In this document: piece after piece, positions 9,326-17,693 of the stretch | Position numbering within the stretch: the stretch's first letter is position 1 | Layout: each line of letters starts with the position of its first letter | From: Bordetella genomosp. 13 | GTDB lineage: Bacteria > Pseudomonadota > Gammaproteobacteria > Burkholderiales > Burkholderiaceae_B | Direction of reading: 5' to 3' | NCBI RefSeq assembly: GCF_007679965.1 | Contig: NZ_VEHL01000001.1 | Span: 806,001 to 870,000, forward strand | Length of the DNA: 64,000 bases | Made by a program: the position numbers and the translations under genes | The notes under the pieces: model-generated | Seen by the model: only the letters and a program-made list of their open reading frames with translations | The model's database searches: none | What the model was told of the DNA's origin: nothing

Positions 9326-9680
9326 TCGCGTCTTTCGGACGGGGCCGGCACGGGCGCGCTGTTGCACCATGGGCCGGCCTTCCTCCGCCGTCGCGGCGCA
9401 CAGGCACTCGATGAAGCGATGCGCGAAGCTGTCGGAGGGTTCGAAGCGGACGTTCGGGTACCACGCGCGCAAGGCGCTGGCGGTGGATCCGCCTTGCATC
9501 GATCGAGCCGCCGTGCGAAACCTGTGCGCGGCGCGACTCCGACGAGGCGACGCACATGTATCGGCGCGCGGTGGCCAGGCTGGCGGATTGTCACGCCGTG
9601 GCGTGCTAAGTTAGTTCTCCATTGGCGCCTGGCAACCAGCGCGCCAGCGACGGCCGGCATCCCCTCTTTCGTCACTCACT
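9326..9680. other. 355-bp gap without a convincing gene
   Basis: No frame here has a good start, Shine-Dalgarno and protein-like composition together. A short minus-strand stretch (about 9383-9499) reads with a natural-looking residue mix but matches nothing I recognise; it could be a decayed gene end. The right end contains the promoter region for the exported protein that starts at 9681. Confidence 0.4.
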
Positions 9681-10220
9681 ATGCAAAAGAATCGTTTTCT
9701 GAAATGCGCTGGAAAGGCATGGATAGCGGGGCTGCGCGCGCTTGCGCTGGGCGCCGTCCTCGCGGGTGCAGCGCCGTTGGCCATTGCGGCCAACAACCCC
9801 TATGCGCAAGGGGCGGCGCAGCGTGAAGCGCCCGCGTTGCAGCCGGTGCAGCAGACCGACGTCAAGGACCAGACCGCCTACGAGCGCCTGCTGCACAACA
9901 GCGGCATCAGCGTCCAATGGCTCTGGACCGACGAGCGCGGCAAGCTGGACGCGGTGGACGACAACGGCGTGATACGCCTGCAGGGCGGACATGCCAATGC
10001 GTCCGGCTCGGTGGAGATCAAGGGCGATGTGGTGGCCATCTCGGCTGACCGCTTCACCTTCCGCGGCACTATCCTGATCGTCGATGCGCCGGACAAGGGG
10101 CGCCGTTGCGAACGTACCGGCGACTACGAGTTCCGCGCCACCGGCAAGCGCAAGTATTGGCGCCTGCAGCAGATGCAAGTGTGCGACGGGCTGACCGACT
10201 ACGTCGACATCTACTACTGA
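9681..10220 (+). CDS. Exported protein of unknown function
   Basis: A 179-residue protein I do not recognise. The first ~36 residues form a signal peptide (KNRFLKCAGKAWIAGLRAL, hydrophobic LGAVLAGAAPLAIA). The mature part starts NNPYAQGAAQ and has a charged middle. Two cysteines (RRCERTG and QVCDG) in the C-terminal third could form a disulfide in the periplasm. A repeating pattern of short beta-strand-like segments (VIRLQGG, VEIKGDVVAIS, FRGTILIVD) suggests a small beta-rich fold. It ends in the aromatic tail DYVDIYY, and its 3' end overlaps the convergent RidA gene by 7 bp. Function unknown. Confidence 0.7.
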   Translation: MQKNRFLKCAGKAWIAGLRALALGAVLAGAAPLAIAANNPYAQGAAQREAPALQPVQQTDVKDQTAYERLLHNSGISVQWLWTDERGKLDAVDDNGVIRLQGGHANASGSVEIKGDVVAISADRFTFRGTILIVDAPDKGRRCERTGDYEFRATGKRKYWRLQQMQVCDGLTDYVDIYY

Positions 10221-10612
10221 TCGCGCCGCACCGCCACGCACTTGATCTCGGCCAGCAGGCCCGGGCGCGCCAGCTCGGACACCCCGATGCACGTCCACGC
10301 GCACGTGCCGCGCGGAAACATGCGGTCCTTCACGTCGCGAAACACCGGCATGTGCCGGCTCATCTCCACGTGGTACGTCGTCATGTCGACGACGTCCTCG
10401 TAGGTGCAGCCCGCTTCTTCCAGCACCAGCCGCAGGTTCTCCCAGCACGCCACGAACTGCGCCTCGGGGTCTGCGATCACTTCCAGGTCGGCGGTGCGTC
10501 CCACCTGGCCCGCGCAGAACACGGTGGCGCCGACCCGGACCGCCGGCACGTAGCCGGCGCGGTCGACGATGCGCCGCATCGTCGGGGGAATGATCAATTG
10601 TCGGTCTGTCAT
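10214..10612 (-). CDS. RidA/YjgF/UK114-family enamine-imine deaminase-like protein
   Basis: A 132-residue RidA-superfamily protein: GATVFCAGQVGR near residue 30, FVACWENLRLVLEEAGCTYEDVVDMTTYH in the middle, and the C-terminal EIKCVAVRR that replaces the usual VEIEAVA. Family members hydrolyse reactive enamine/imine intermediates made by PLP enzymes, or act as related deaminases. The family's substrate-carboxylate arginine cannot be placed with certainty here, so this may be an Rid subgroup other than RidA itself. It is convergent (7-bp overlap) with the exported protein and divergent from the large exported protein at 10.8 kb. Confidence 0.85.
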   Translation of the reverse strand: MTDRQLIIPPTMRRIVDRAGYVPAVRVGATVFCAGQVGRTADLEVIADPEAQFVACWENLRLVLEEAGCTYEDVVDMTTYHVEMSRHMPVFRDVKDRMFPRGTCAWTCIGVSELARPGLLAEIKCVAVRRDQ

Positions 10613-10712
10613 CTGCCTGTCCGTTGGCGTTTGTTGTTCGAGCTTGGATTATGGCTGCGTTCGACGGGCGTGAGGCCGGCGACAAGTCTTGGTCGAGATT
10701 GGGTCACGCAAT

Positions 10713-10733
10713 TTGTTATAGAATTTATAACAA
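10713..10733. promoter_or_regulatory. Perfect A/T-rich palindrome, candidate operator
   Basis: TTGTTATA (10713-10720) and TATAACAA (10726-10733) form a perfect 8-bp inverted repeat with a 5-bp GAATT spacer. The site lies in the 147-bp divergent region between the RidA gene and the large exported protein. Its base composition stands out sharply from the G+C-rich surroundings. It also includes -10-like TATAAC/TATAGA sequences in both directions. A dimeric regulator site (GntR or MarR type) overlapping the promoter is the likely reading; the regulator is not identified. Confidence 0.5.
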
Positions 10734-10759
10734 TTAATCACTGCTGACTGCGATCTTCC

Positions 10760-12715
10760 GTGCCTAGAAGCCTCGTCATCCTGCTTGCGCGCAACGTGGC
10801 ATCTCGCCACGTCTGCTTCCTGAAACCGAGGCTGGCCGCGGGCCTGATCGGGCTTGCCTGCGCCAGCCATGGCGCGCTTGCGGCGACCGCCAACGACCCG
10901 CTGCTCCAGACGTTCCAGGATCGCCTGACCAATATCAAGGCCTGGGCAGGCAAGGACGACCGATCGCCCCTGGACCTGCGTGTGGCCGCGGCGCCCGGGA
11001 ATGCAGGTACATCCGCCGCGCGTACGCTAGACGGCAAGCTTCAACTGGCCGTGAGCGATGCGACCGTGCGCGTGGCCGTGCCGGTTCTGCATGTCTCGTT
11101 GCCGCTGGTGGTATATCGCGGCGACGTCTCCAGCATGCGGGCGTGGCGTGCCCAGAACCCGGGGGTGGACATCAATGAGCGGGCCATCAAGATCGCCAAG
11201 GATGCAGGGGTGGCATGCAGTTGGGATTATCAGTCCGCCGGGACCGTGCAGCGCACCTGCAATTTGCAGATGGCCGATTTGCTGGGCTCGCTGGTCACCG
11301 CCTTGCGCCTGCGCCCGTGCGCGAAGGGCGAGGAGGCGGCCTGCATAGACATCATGGAGCAGAAGTGGGCGGTCGAACCGGCCATCGGGCAGATGGATGC
11401 ACAGCAGCGGCGTACCCGGCTGAACCTGAGCCTGGAAACCCTGCTGGAACAGGTGCTGCACGACAAGATCGAGGTGGTGGATCGCAACGGCAAACCGCTG
11501 GCCGACTACAAGATCGCATTGGCTCCGTCTGGCGGCATCGACCGTGAGCCTCTGGTCCTCGAGGCTGTGCAAAGGGGCACCGCCGACGCGAAGCGTGTCC
11601 TGGGCCAGGTGCCTCTTTCACAGATCTTCGGCGCTGCCCTGTACGTCGATGCCCGCACACAGATCGACGCGCGGAGCCGCGTCCGCGAGGCCGAGGTGGC
11701 GCGCCAGTCCAGGGACAAGGCCGTCGAGTCGTTGCGCAAGCGTCCGCAGGATCTGGGCGCCATTGCGTTGGCATCCAGCAAGTCCGGCAAGGCGTGCACC
11801 ATCGGCGCCGCGCAACAGGCAGGATCGCGCGCCGAAGCCGACCCGGGTCGCCTGGGCGTGCCGATGTCGCAGGCCTATCGGACGTGGCGTCCGACCGGAA
11901 GTGAGGGTTACGCCGAGGTGCTCGACAGCGCTGCAACGCTGTACACCGCATTGCAGCGGCAGCAGTGTGCCGTGGCAATCGGATCGGGCGCGGAGCTGGC
12001 GGTCCTTGTCATGGCGTTGCAGCGGGACGGCCTGGCCTTCTCCGTCATGCCGGGGATGCTCACGCTTCAAGAGGGCACGGACCTGTATGCACGCGAGCAG
12101 GGCTATGCCAACGCCGCGGACTTGCAACTGGCCAAGGACATGGGCAACCTGACCCCAGCCGATCTCAATCGTTATCGCTCGGCCGGCATAGCAAGTAAGG
12201 AGGTCTACGAGGACATCGCCCAACGCAAGCGAGCCAGCGGGCATCTTCGGTCGCACGGCGACCTCATCGACTTCCTGAACGACGAGAAGGCTGCAAAGAG
12301 CGCCAATATCACCGTGCTCGAGGCCTACAGCCGCCGGGTCACGGTGGAGCGTGCGCAGGAACAGGCCGAGCAAAGGGCGCGGTACGCCGCGCGGCCCTAC
12401 CGGATCACGCTGACCTGCCGGGTCGGCAATCTGGTCACCATCCTGCCGGTCTGCCTTTCCTTGCGAGGCGTGAATGCGCCGCTCGCCTTGCGCGACGGCT
12501 CGGAGTCCAGGCTGTACGAAAGCGGGGACATCTACCGTGTAGGCAGGGACACGCCGGAGGGCTTCGTGTTCGATACGTCTCCCAGTGTTGCCCTGCAGGT
12601 CCGCAATGTGTCGGATGAAGCAACGCTGCGCCTGAAAGTGATCGACCTGCGTACCGGACAAACCATCCACGACGAGACCGCCATACCCTTCCGGTCGGTG
12701 ACGTTCTCGCGTTGA
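10760..12715 (+). CDS. Large exported protein of unknown function
   Basis: A 651-residue protein with no family I can name. A signal peptide ends near SHGALAATA (residue ~43), with a long basic N-region before the hydrophobic core. The mature protein has a folded N-terminal segment with four cysteines (ACSWD, RTCNL, RPCAKG, AACID at ~150-200). A middle segment at ~350-440 (ACTIGAAQQ..., AVAIGSGAELAVLVMAL, LAFSVMPGML) loosely resembles an alpha/beta ligand-binding lobe, and the C-terminus is beta-rich. The start is GTG at 10760 with a weak Shine-Dalgarno. The operator-like palindrome lies just upstream. It is monocistronic, and no neighbour explains its role. Confidence 0.7.
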   Translation: MPRSLVILLARNVASRHVCFLKPRLAAGLIGLACASHGALAATANDPLLQTFQDRLTNIKAWAGKDDRSPLDLRVAAAPGNAGTSAARTLDGKLQLAVSDATVRVAVPVLHVSLPLVVYRGDVSSMRAWRAQNPGVDINERAIKIAKDAGVACSWDYQSAGTVQRTCNLQMADLLGSLVTALRLRPCAKGEEAACIDIMEQKWAVEPAIGQMDAQQRRTRLNLSLETLLEQVLHDKIEVVDRNGKPLADYKIALAPSGGIDREPLVLEAVQRGTADAKRVLGQVPLSQIFGAALYVDARTQIDARSRVREAEVARQSRDKAVESLRKRPQDLGAIALASSKSGKACTIGAAQQAGSRAEADPGRLGVPMSQAYRTWRPTGSEGYAEVLDSAATLYTALQRQQCAVAIGSGAELAVLVMALQRDGLAFSVMPGMLTLQEGTDLYAREQGYANAADLQLAKDMGNLTPADLNRYRSAGIASKEVYEDIAQRKRASGHLRSHGDLIDFLNDEKAAKSANITVLEAYSRRVTVERAQEQAEQRARYAARPYRITLTCRVGNLVTILPVCLSLRGVNAPLALRDGSESRLYESGDIYRVGRDTPEGFVFDTSPSVALQVRNVSDEATLRLKVIDLRTGQTIHDETAIPFRSVTFSR

Positions 12716-12741
12716 TCCGCCGCGGTGGCGGTCGAGGGCAA

Positions 12742-12759
12742 GCTTCGCAGGCGCGAAGC
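12742..12759. terminator. Hairpin between convergent genes
   Basis: GCTTCGC (12742-12748) and GCGAAGC (12753-12759) form a 7-bp perfect stem with a 4-base loop, followed by GTGTTCTT. It lies between the convergent ends of the exported protein (12715) and the winged-helix gene (12767). It is a plausible bidirectional terminator with a weak T-run. Confidence 0.45.
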
Positions 12760-12766
12760 GTGTTCT

Positions 12767-13126
12767 TCATTGCGGCTTTTGCGCCGCCTCGACCATGCAT
12801 TGCGACAGGCGGTCGAAATGGGCCAGGGCTTCGGGGCTCAACTCGACCTGTTTACGCCGTGCATCCTCGGTATCCGACAACAGGATCCAGCCCTTCTCGC
12901 GCATCGATTTCAGCCTGGCATGCAGCGTTGCCGGCGAGCCCAGCTGATCCTCTGCCATGACGTCGCGCACGGACATCCGCTGCCGCTCTTGCGAGGCGCG
13001 CGCCACGAGCTGAAGAATCCGCTCTTCCAATGGGTCCAGGGCAGGGAGGGACGGCAAGCCACGCAACGCTTCTGCGAGCCGCAGAAAGCGCAGGTATATT
13101 TCGGCGGGCCGCTTCTTTTCTTTCAT
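12767..13126 (-). CDS. Small winged-helix (MarR-like) DNA-binding protein
   Basis: A 119-residue protein with a basic N-terminus (MKEKKRPAEIYLRFLRLAEAL) and a winged-helix core. In the core, DPLEERILQLVARAS leads into VRDVMAEDQLGSPATLHARLKSMREKGWI and a wing of LLSDTEDARRKQVELSPEAL. It is shorter than a typical MarR protein and lacks the long dimerisation helices, so the subfamily is uncertain. It is divergent from a MASE1-like membrane protein with 56 bp between starts. Regulation of that gene is inferred from this arrangement only. Confidence 0.75.
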   Translation of the reverse strand: MKEKKRPAEIYLRFLRLAEALRGLPSLPALDPLEERILQLVARASQERQRMSVRDVMAEDQLGSPATLHARLKSMREKGWILLSDTEDARRKQVELSPEALAHFDRLSQCMVEAAQKPQ

Positions 13127-13182
13127 CGATGGTGCGGTGGCGCGCCCGTGCGGGGCGAATAGTCGAACGCTGGATACGTGGC

Positions 13183-13731
13183 ATGATAAATCAAGGGAAA
13201 TGGGCGTTCCTTACCGCGACACTGTTTCTTACCAGTCTGGCGATCAACGAATGGGTCTTCACCAACCTGGAGTTCGTGCGCGGCATCAACTGGATTTATC
13301 TGCCGGCGGGCGTCCGGCTCGTGTGCACGCTTCTGTTCGGCGCGGCCGGCGCCGTGGGGCTGCTGGCGGCATCCTGGGCGGCATGTTTCTTCTACTTTTT
13401 TCCGGACGATTTCGTGCGGGCGCTGATGGGGGGCATCATCGCCGCCGTGGCGCCGTACCTGGCCTATCGGTGGGCGCGCGCGGCGCTGGGGCTGCGCCGG
13501 GATCTCGGCAATCTTACGGCCGGGCGCCTGGTGATCTGCGCGGTGGCCTACGCGTTGGTGAACGCAGTAGCCCATCACCTGTGGTTCTACTTTCACGGTG
13601 CTCGCGCGGGTTTGCTGGATAGCCTGGCCGTCATGTTCATCGGCGACCTGACGGGCTCGCTGATCATGCTCTATGCGCTGAAGGCACTGCTGGCCGTGCT
13701 GCGCAGGAGCCGCCATCATGCATGGGCCTGA
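13183..13731 (+). CDS. Stand-alone MASE1-like integral membrane protein
   Basis: A 182-residue protein that is almost entirely hydrophobic, with about five or six membrane helices. INWIYLPAGVRLVCTLLFGAAG and FIGDLTGSLIMLYALK resemble the W..P.G..LA..LLFG and W.GD..G.L blocks of MASE1 sensory domains, here with no attached output domain. I start at ATG 13183, because upstream sequence in frame is arginine-rich and not family-like. The basic C-terminus (RRSRHHAWA) faces the cytoplasm by the positive-inside rule. It is paired with a divergent winged-helix protein. Function unknown; the MASE1 resemblance is moderate. Confidence 0.7.
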   Translation: MINQGKWAFLTATLFLTSLAINEWVFTNLEFVRGINWIYLPAGVRLVCTLLFGAAGAVGLLAASWAACFFYFFPDDFVRALMGGIIAAVAPYLAYRWARAALGLRRDLGNLTAGRLVICAVAYALVNAVAHHLWFYFHGARAGLLDSLAVMFIGDLTGSLIMLYALKALLAVLRRSRHHAWA

Positions 13732-13735
13732 AGCA

Positions 13736-14170
13736 TCACGCGCTCAATTCCAGCCCATGCCGCGTCATCACGGCCTTCAGCGCCTCCACGTTCGGCGGGC
13801 CGCCGGCCCCGAGAACGCCCGCCACTTCGCGGAAGTACTCCGGCCCGATGTTGGCGGGCGAGAAGACCACCAGCGCGCGCGCAGGCACGTCGCCGGGATT
13901 GGAGAAATGATGGACGCTGCCGCGCGGCGAGAAACAGTGGTCGCCGCGGCTCAGCACGCGCACCTGGCCGTCGACGCGGTAGGTCAGGGATCCTTCGATG
14001 ATGTGGATGGTCTCGTCGACGTCGACGTGGCGGTGGGGAGGCGGCACTTTGGCCTGCGGCTGCACGATCATTTCCGCCATGGCCATGTGGCCCGTGGTGT
14101 CCGTGCCGTCGACCAGGAACCGCATCGACAGGGAGCCTATGGTGATGAGTTCGTCGTGTGTCGAAGGCAT
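13736..14170 (-). CDS. Cupin-domain protein
   Basis: A 144-residue single-domain cupin. Motif 1 is seen as PPPHRHVDVDETIHIIEGSL (two His and the Glu metal ligands) and motif 2 as RGDHCFSPRGSVHHFSN (third His). Such small cupins are metal-dependent dioxygenases, isomerases or ligand sensors; substrate cannot be assigned. It is divergent from a MarR regulator across a 40-bp gap containing a perfect palindrome, so it is probably the regulator's target. Its 3' end is 4 bp from the convergent MASE1-like gene. Confidence 0.85.
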   Translation of the reverse strand: MPSTHDELITIGSLSMRFLVDGTDTTGHMAMAEMIVQPQAKVPPPHRHVDVDETIHIIEGSLTYRVDGQVRVLSRGDHCFSPRGSVHHFSNPGDVPARALVVFSPANIGPEYFREVAGVLGAGGPPNVEALKAVMTRHGLELSA

Positions 14171-14191
14171 GCCGGCGCTCGGTGAGTTGTG

Positions 14192-14206
14192 GTAAAGTCA
14201 CTTTAC
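14192..14206. promoter_or_regulatory. Perfect palindrome, probable MarR operator
   Basis: GTAAAGT-C-ACTTTAC is a 15-bp perfect dyad in the middle of the 40-bp divergent region between the cupin gene and the MarR gene. The position just upstream of both start codons fits repression of both genes. Size and symmetry match MarR-dimer sites; binding itself is inferred. Confidence 0.6.
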
Positions 14207-14210
14207 TGAT

Positions 14211-14720
14211 ATGGACTCCAGCCGTCAATCCCCTCCTGTCCGAAGATTCCCCGGCGACCCTGACCCCGACGATCCGCTGGTGGGCGCCCGCCTGCGCTAT
14301 TGCCTGGGATACGTGGAGCAGCGGCTGTGCGAGGCCCTGGCCGATGCCGGCTTCGCCGATATCCAGGTGGCCCATTTCAAGGTGTTCCGCTTTCCGCCAC
14401 CGCAAGACGAGCGTCCCATCGACCTCGCGCAGCGCGCGGGCATGTCCAAGCAGGCGATGAACTACCTGTTGCAGCAGCTGGAGGCATCGGGCTACGTGCA
14501 GCGCAATGGCGTGGAGGGCTCGGCCGCGCGGCTGGTGTCGCTGACCGAGAAGGGCTGGAAGGTCGCCGAGATCCAGCGCGCCACCGTGCACCGCATCGAA
14601 CGCGAATGGGAAGCGCGCATCGGCAAGCAGCGCTTCCAGGCGTTCTACGAGGTGCTGAAGGAATTGAGCGACCCCAGTCAGGGGCCGCTCGGCCGGGCTA
14701 CAGGTCGCCCTCGGCCTTGA
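14211..14720 (+). CDS. MarR-family transcriptional regulator
   Basis: A 169-residue MarR-type regulator. The core shows GARLRYCLGYVEQRLCEALADAGF (dimerisation helix), then a winged helix with IDLAQRAGMSKQAMNYLLQQLEASGYVQRN and a wing ending LVSLTEKGWK. A C-terminal helix follows. It is divergent from the cupin gene with a palindromic site between them, the standard arrangement for an autoregulated MarR repressor. The last ~23 bp overlap the convergent RraA-family gene. Ligand unknown. Confidence 0.85.
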   Translation: MDSSRQSPPVRRFPGDPDPDDPLVGARLRYCLGYVEQRLCEALADAGFADIQVAHFKVFRFPPPQDERPIDLAQRAGMSKQAMNYLLQQLEASGYVQRNGVEGSAARLVSLTEKGWKVAEIQRATVHRIEREWEARIGKQRFQAFYEVLKELSDPSQGPLGRATGRPRP

Positions 14721-15396
14721 AGCGCGCGAGGTTCTCCTCGCTCAGGGGATACATGCCGGTCAGCGAGGCCCCTTGCTTGATCTGGCGCAGGATCCAGGCC
14801 TCGGTTCGTTCCTGTTCCTCGGCCACGGCCGCGACCTCTTCGACCAGGGCAGCGGGGATGACGATCGCTCCATCCTCGTCCGCGACGATGGTGTCGCCCG
14901 GGTAGACCGCCACGCCGCCGCAGGCGATGGGATCCTGCCAACCCACGAAGCCCAGTTGCGCGACGGCGGGAGGCGCCGCCGCGCCGCTGCACCAGACGGG
15001 CAGGTCCGTCGTCAGGATGCCCGCCCGGTCGCGGATCGAACCGTCCGTGACCAGGCCGCTCACCTGGCGTTGCTGCATGCGGGCGCACAGGATGTCGCCG
15101 AAGATGCCGGCATCGGAGATGCCGGCCGTATCGGCAACGACCACGCATCCCGCCGGCATGGCCTCGACGGCGGCGCGCGTGGACGTCGGCGAGGACCACG
15201 CGGCCGGCGTGGCCAGGTCTTCCCGCTGCGGCAGGAAGCGCAGCGTGAACGCCGGGCCGACGACGCGCGCCTGCCCCGGGGCCAGCGGGGCAGTGCCGCG
15301 CAGCCACACGTTGCGCAGGCCCTTCTTGAAGAGAATGGTGGTCAATGTCGCGGTGGTGACGTTCTGCAGCGCAGAGACGATACGGGCATCCGTCAT
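14698..15396 (-). CDS. RraA-family protein (possible HMG/CHA aldolase or oxaloacetate decarboxylase)
   Basis: A 232-residue RraA/dimethylmenaquinone-methyltransferase-superfamily protein. The landmark GDILCARMQQR...SGLVTDGSIRD is near residues 110-135. In enzymatic members a conserved Asp and the Arg-Asp pair bind metal and the substrate carboxylate. They catalyse retro-aldol cleavage of 4-hydroxy-4-methyl-2-oxoglutarate or decarboxylation of oxaloacetate. The acidic residue usually found shortly after Arg-Asp in aldolases appears to be missing (RDRAG), so activity is uncertain. It is the last gene of the seven-gene minus-strand operon. A catabolic role fits better than regulation of RNase E. 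Confidence 0.8.
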   Translation of the reverse strand: MTDARIVSALQNVTTATLTTILFKKGLRNVWLRGTAPLAPGQARVVGPAFTLRFLPQREDLATPAAWSSPTSTRAAVEAMPAGCVVVADTAGISDAGIFGDILCARMQQRQVSGLVTDGSIRDRAGILTTDLPVWCSGAAAPPAVAQLGFVGWQDPIACGGVAVYPGDTIVADEDGAIVIPAALVEEVAAVAEEQERTEAWILRQIKQGASLTGMYPLSEENLARFKAEGDL

Positions 15397-15414
15397 GCGG
15401 GTCTCCTGGTGGAT

Positions 15415-16200
15415 CTAGATGCTGGTGATCAGGCCGCCATCCACACGGACGACGGACCCGGTGATGTACGACGCCGCGCCGCTGGCCAGGAAGGCCACGG
15501 CGTTGGCGTATTCCTGGGGCTCGCCGTAGCGCTGCATGGGGATCGAGCCCGTGCTCTCGCGCGTGACGTCTTCCACCGCGCGCTGGTCCCGCCTGGCCTT
15601 GGCCTCGTCCAGGAACCGGATGCGGTCCGTGGCGATGCGGCCGGGCACCACGATGTTCGCGGTGATGCCGTCAGGGGCGACCTCGCGCGCCACGGTCTTG
15701 GACCAGCCCACCAGGGCCGAGCGCAAGGCGTTGGACACGCCGAGGTTCGGGATCGGAGACACCACGCCCGACGAGGCGCTGGTCACGATCCTGCCCCACT
15801 TGTGCTCGCGCATCCCGGGCAGCACGCGGTCCGTCAGCGCGATGACGGACGTGACCATGGCGCGGAAGCTGCGTTCCCACAGATCGGGGGCCTGCCCGGA
15901 GGCGGGCGTGGGCGGCGGCCCGCCGGTATTGTTGACCAGGATGCCGACGTGGCCGAAGGCGGCCTCGATCTTCTTCACCTGGATGTCGATGGCGCCGAGG
16001 TCGGCGAGGTCCCAGCTCAGCGCCAGGGTCTTCGCGCCGCTGGCACCCAGTTCGGCCGCGCGCGCCTCGACGGCCTGCGCATTGACGTCCGCCAGTACGA
16101 CGTTCGCGCCTTCGGCGGCCAATGTCGCGGCGATCGCGCCGCCCAGCCCGCCCCCCGCGCCGAGCACCAGCGCGGTGCGTCCCTTCAATCCCAGATCCAT
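15415..16200 (-). CDS. SDR-family protein with altered YxxxK site
   Basis: A 261-residue short-chain dehydrogenase/reductase fold. The nucleotide-binding motif is VLGAGGGLGGAIA at residues ~12-24, VNNTGG replaces NNAG near 90, and the C-terminal VDGG motif is present. The catalytic YxxxK is not: the segment reads SSGVVSPIPNLGVSNALRSALVG, giving Val and Arg where Tyr and Lys normally stand. The active serine is still near. It may be a divergent SDR subfamily with a different proton relay, or non-catalytic. It lies 12 bp downstream of the ABC ATPase gene in the same operon and 18 bp before the RraA-family gene. Confidence 0.85.
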   Translation of the reverse strand: MDLGLKGRTALVLGAGGGLGGAIAATLAAEGANVVLADVNAQAVEARAAELGASGAKTLALSWDLADLGAIDIQVKKIEAAFGHVGILVNNTGGPPPTPASGQAPDLWERSFRAMVTSVIALTDRVLPGMREHKWGRIVTSASSGVVSPIPNLGVSNALRSALVGWSKTVAREVAPDGITANIVVPGRIATDRIRFLDEAKARRDQRAVEDVTRESTGSIPMQRYGEPQEYANAVAFLASGAASYITGSVVRVDGGLITSI

Positions 16201-16212
16201 ACGCCATGGCTC

Positions 16213-16986
16213 CTATTGCTGCGTGGACAATGTAGAGGTATCGACCGCCTGATGCTTCAGGATGCGGCCCAGAAAGTCGCGGCAGCGCGGCGAGCGCGCT
16301 GCCGGATTGCCGAAGAATTCATCGCGCGAGCAGTCCTCCACGATATGGCCGCCCACGTCCATGAAGATGACCCGATGGCTGACTTCCCGGGCGAAGCCCA
16401 TCTCGTGGGTGACGCACATCATCGTCATGCCGTCGCGGGCCAGCCCCACCATCACATCCAGCACCTCGCCGACCATTTCCGGATCCAGCGCGGACGTGGG
16501 CTCGTCGAACAGCATGACGGCGGGGTCCATGCACAGGGCGCGCGCGATGGCCACGCGCTGTTGCTGGCCGCCGGACAACTGGCCGGGAAACTTGTCCCGA
16601 TGCGCGGCCAGGCCCACGCGGTCGAGCATGGCTTCGCCGCGGCCGCGCGCCTCGGCCGGCGTGCGTCCCAGCACCCTGCGTTGCGCAAGCGTCAGGTTCT
16701 GCAGCACCGACAGGTGCGGGAACAGTTCGAAGTGCTGGAACACCATGCCGACGCGGCTGCGCAGCCGCGGCAGGTCGGTCCGCGGGTCGTGCAGCGCGAC
16801 GCCGTCGACGAGGATCTCGCCCTTCTGGAAGGGCTCCAGCGCATTGATGGTCTTGATCAGGGTGGACTTCCCCGACCCGGACGGTCCGCATACGACCACG
16901 ACCTCGCCCTTGTCGATGCGTGCGCTGCAGTCGGTCAGCACCTGGGTGGTTCCATACCACTTGGATACGGCTTTGAGTTCGATCAC
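16213..16986 (-). CDS. Polar amino acid ABC transporter ATPase (GlnQ/GltL type)
   Basis: A 257-residue ATPase with Walker [11 protein letters not shown] near residue 35, Q-loop in [10 protein letters not shown], signature LSGGQQQR and Walker [17 protein letters not shown]. These features place it in the polar amino acid uptake family. The start is GTG at 16986 behind an AGGGGAAAGAT Shine-Dalgarno, which sets the length at the family norm. It pairs with the two permeases upstream and the binding protein, completing a type I importer. It is paralogous to the ATPase gene at 40.8 kb. Confidence 0.93.
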   Translation of the reverse strand: MIELKAVSKWYGTTQVLTDCSARIDKGEVVVVCGPSGSGKSTLIKTINALEPFQKGEILVDGVALHDPRTDLPRLRSRVGMVFQHFELFPHLSVLQNLTLAQRRVLGRTPAEARGRGEAMLDRVGLAAHRDKFPGQLSGGQQQRVAIARALCMDPAVMLFDEPTSALDPEMVGEVLDVMVGLARDGMTMMCVTHEMGFAREVSHRVIFMDVGGHIVEDCSRDEFFGNPAARSPRCRDFLGRILKHQAVDTSTLSTQQ

Positions 16987-17009
16987 ATCTTTCCCCTGCG
17001 ATGCGTGGC

Positions 17010-17693
17010 CTAGCGCACGATCGCGATCTTTGCGTTCAGGCGCTTCACGCATTTGGCCAGCGTGAAGCAGATGACGAAGTAGCTGACCGCCGCCAGCAGG
17101 TAGGCCTCGATGGGCCGCCCGTAGTTGCGTCCCGCCGTCTCGAAACCCTTGAGCATGTCGTAGGCGCCGATGGCGTAGACCAGCGAGGTGTCCTGGAACA
17201 GGATGATGACCTGCGTCAGCAGCACGGGCAGCATGTTCCGGAACGCCTGCGGCAGCACCACGAGCTGCATGGTCTGTGCGTGGGTCAGGCCCAGGGCGGT
17301 GCCCGCGTTGAGCTGTCCGCGCGAAACGGACTGGATGCCGGCCCGCATGATCTCGCTGAAGTACGCGGACTCGAACGCGATGAAGGTGATGAAGGCCGAG
17401 TACGCCACCCGCATGTCCACGCCCCCCGGCAGGTGGGCATAGAACGAAGGCGGCACCAGCAGGAAGAACCACAGGATCACCATCACGGCGGGTACGCTGC
17501 GCATCACGTTGACGTACAGCGTCGCGGGACCCGCCAGCCAGGAAGGGCCGGAAAGCCGGACCAGTGCCAACAGCGTGCCGATCAGGCAGCCGCCCACCGT
17601 GGCGACCAGCGTCAGCTTCAGGCTGAACCACAGGCCCGCCGCCACGAAGTCGCGCAGCAGTTCCCAGCTGTAGAAGGACCAGTCCAGTGTCAT
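17010..17693 (-). CDS. Polar amino acid ABC transporter permease (GltK type)
   Basis: A 227-residue inner-membrane permease with about five helices. The HisM/GltK-type loop reads [33 protein letters not shown], the EAA motif that contacts the ATPase. Its ATG overlaps the stop of the upstream permease gene by 4 bp, so the two are translationally coupled. It works with the other permease, the ATPase and the binding protein to import an amino acid. Confidence 0.93.
   Translation of the reverse strand: MTLDWSFYSWELLRDFVAAGLWFSLKLTLVATVGGCLIGTLLALVRLSGPSWLAGPATLYVNVMRSVPAVMVILWFFLLVPPSFYAHLPGGVDMRVAYSAFITFIAFESAYFSEIMRAGIQSVSRGQLNAGTALGLTHAQTMQLVVLPQAFRNMLPVLLTQVIILFQDTSLVYAIGAYDMLKGFETAGRNYGRPIEAYLLAAVSYFVICFTLAKCVKRLNAKIAIVR

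Noticed and set aside
9383-9499. Short minus-strand stretch with natural-looking residues (about 38 codons)
   Set aside because: No start, stop or family match; could be a decayed end, but I cannot support a pseudogene call.
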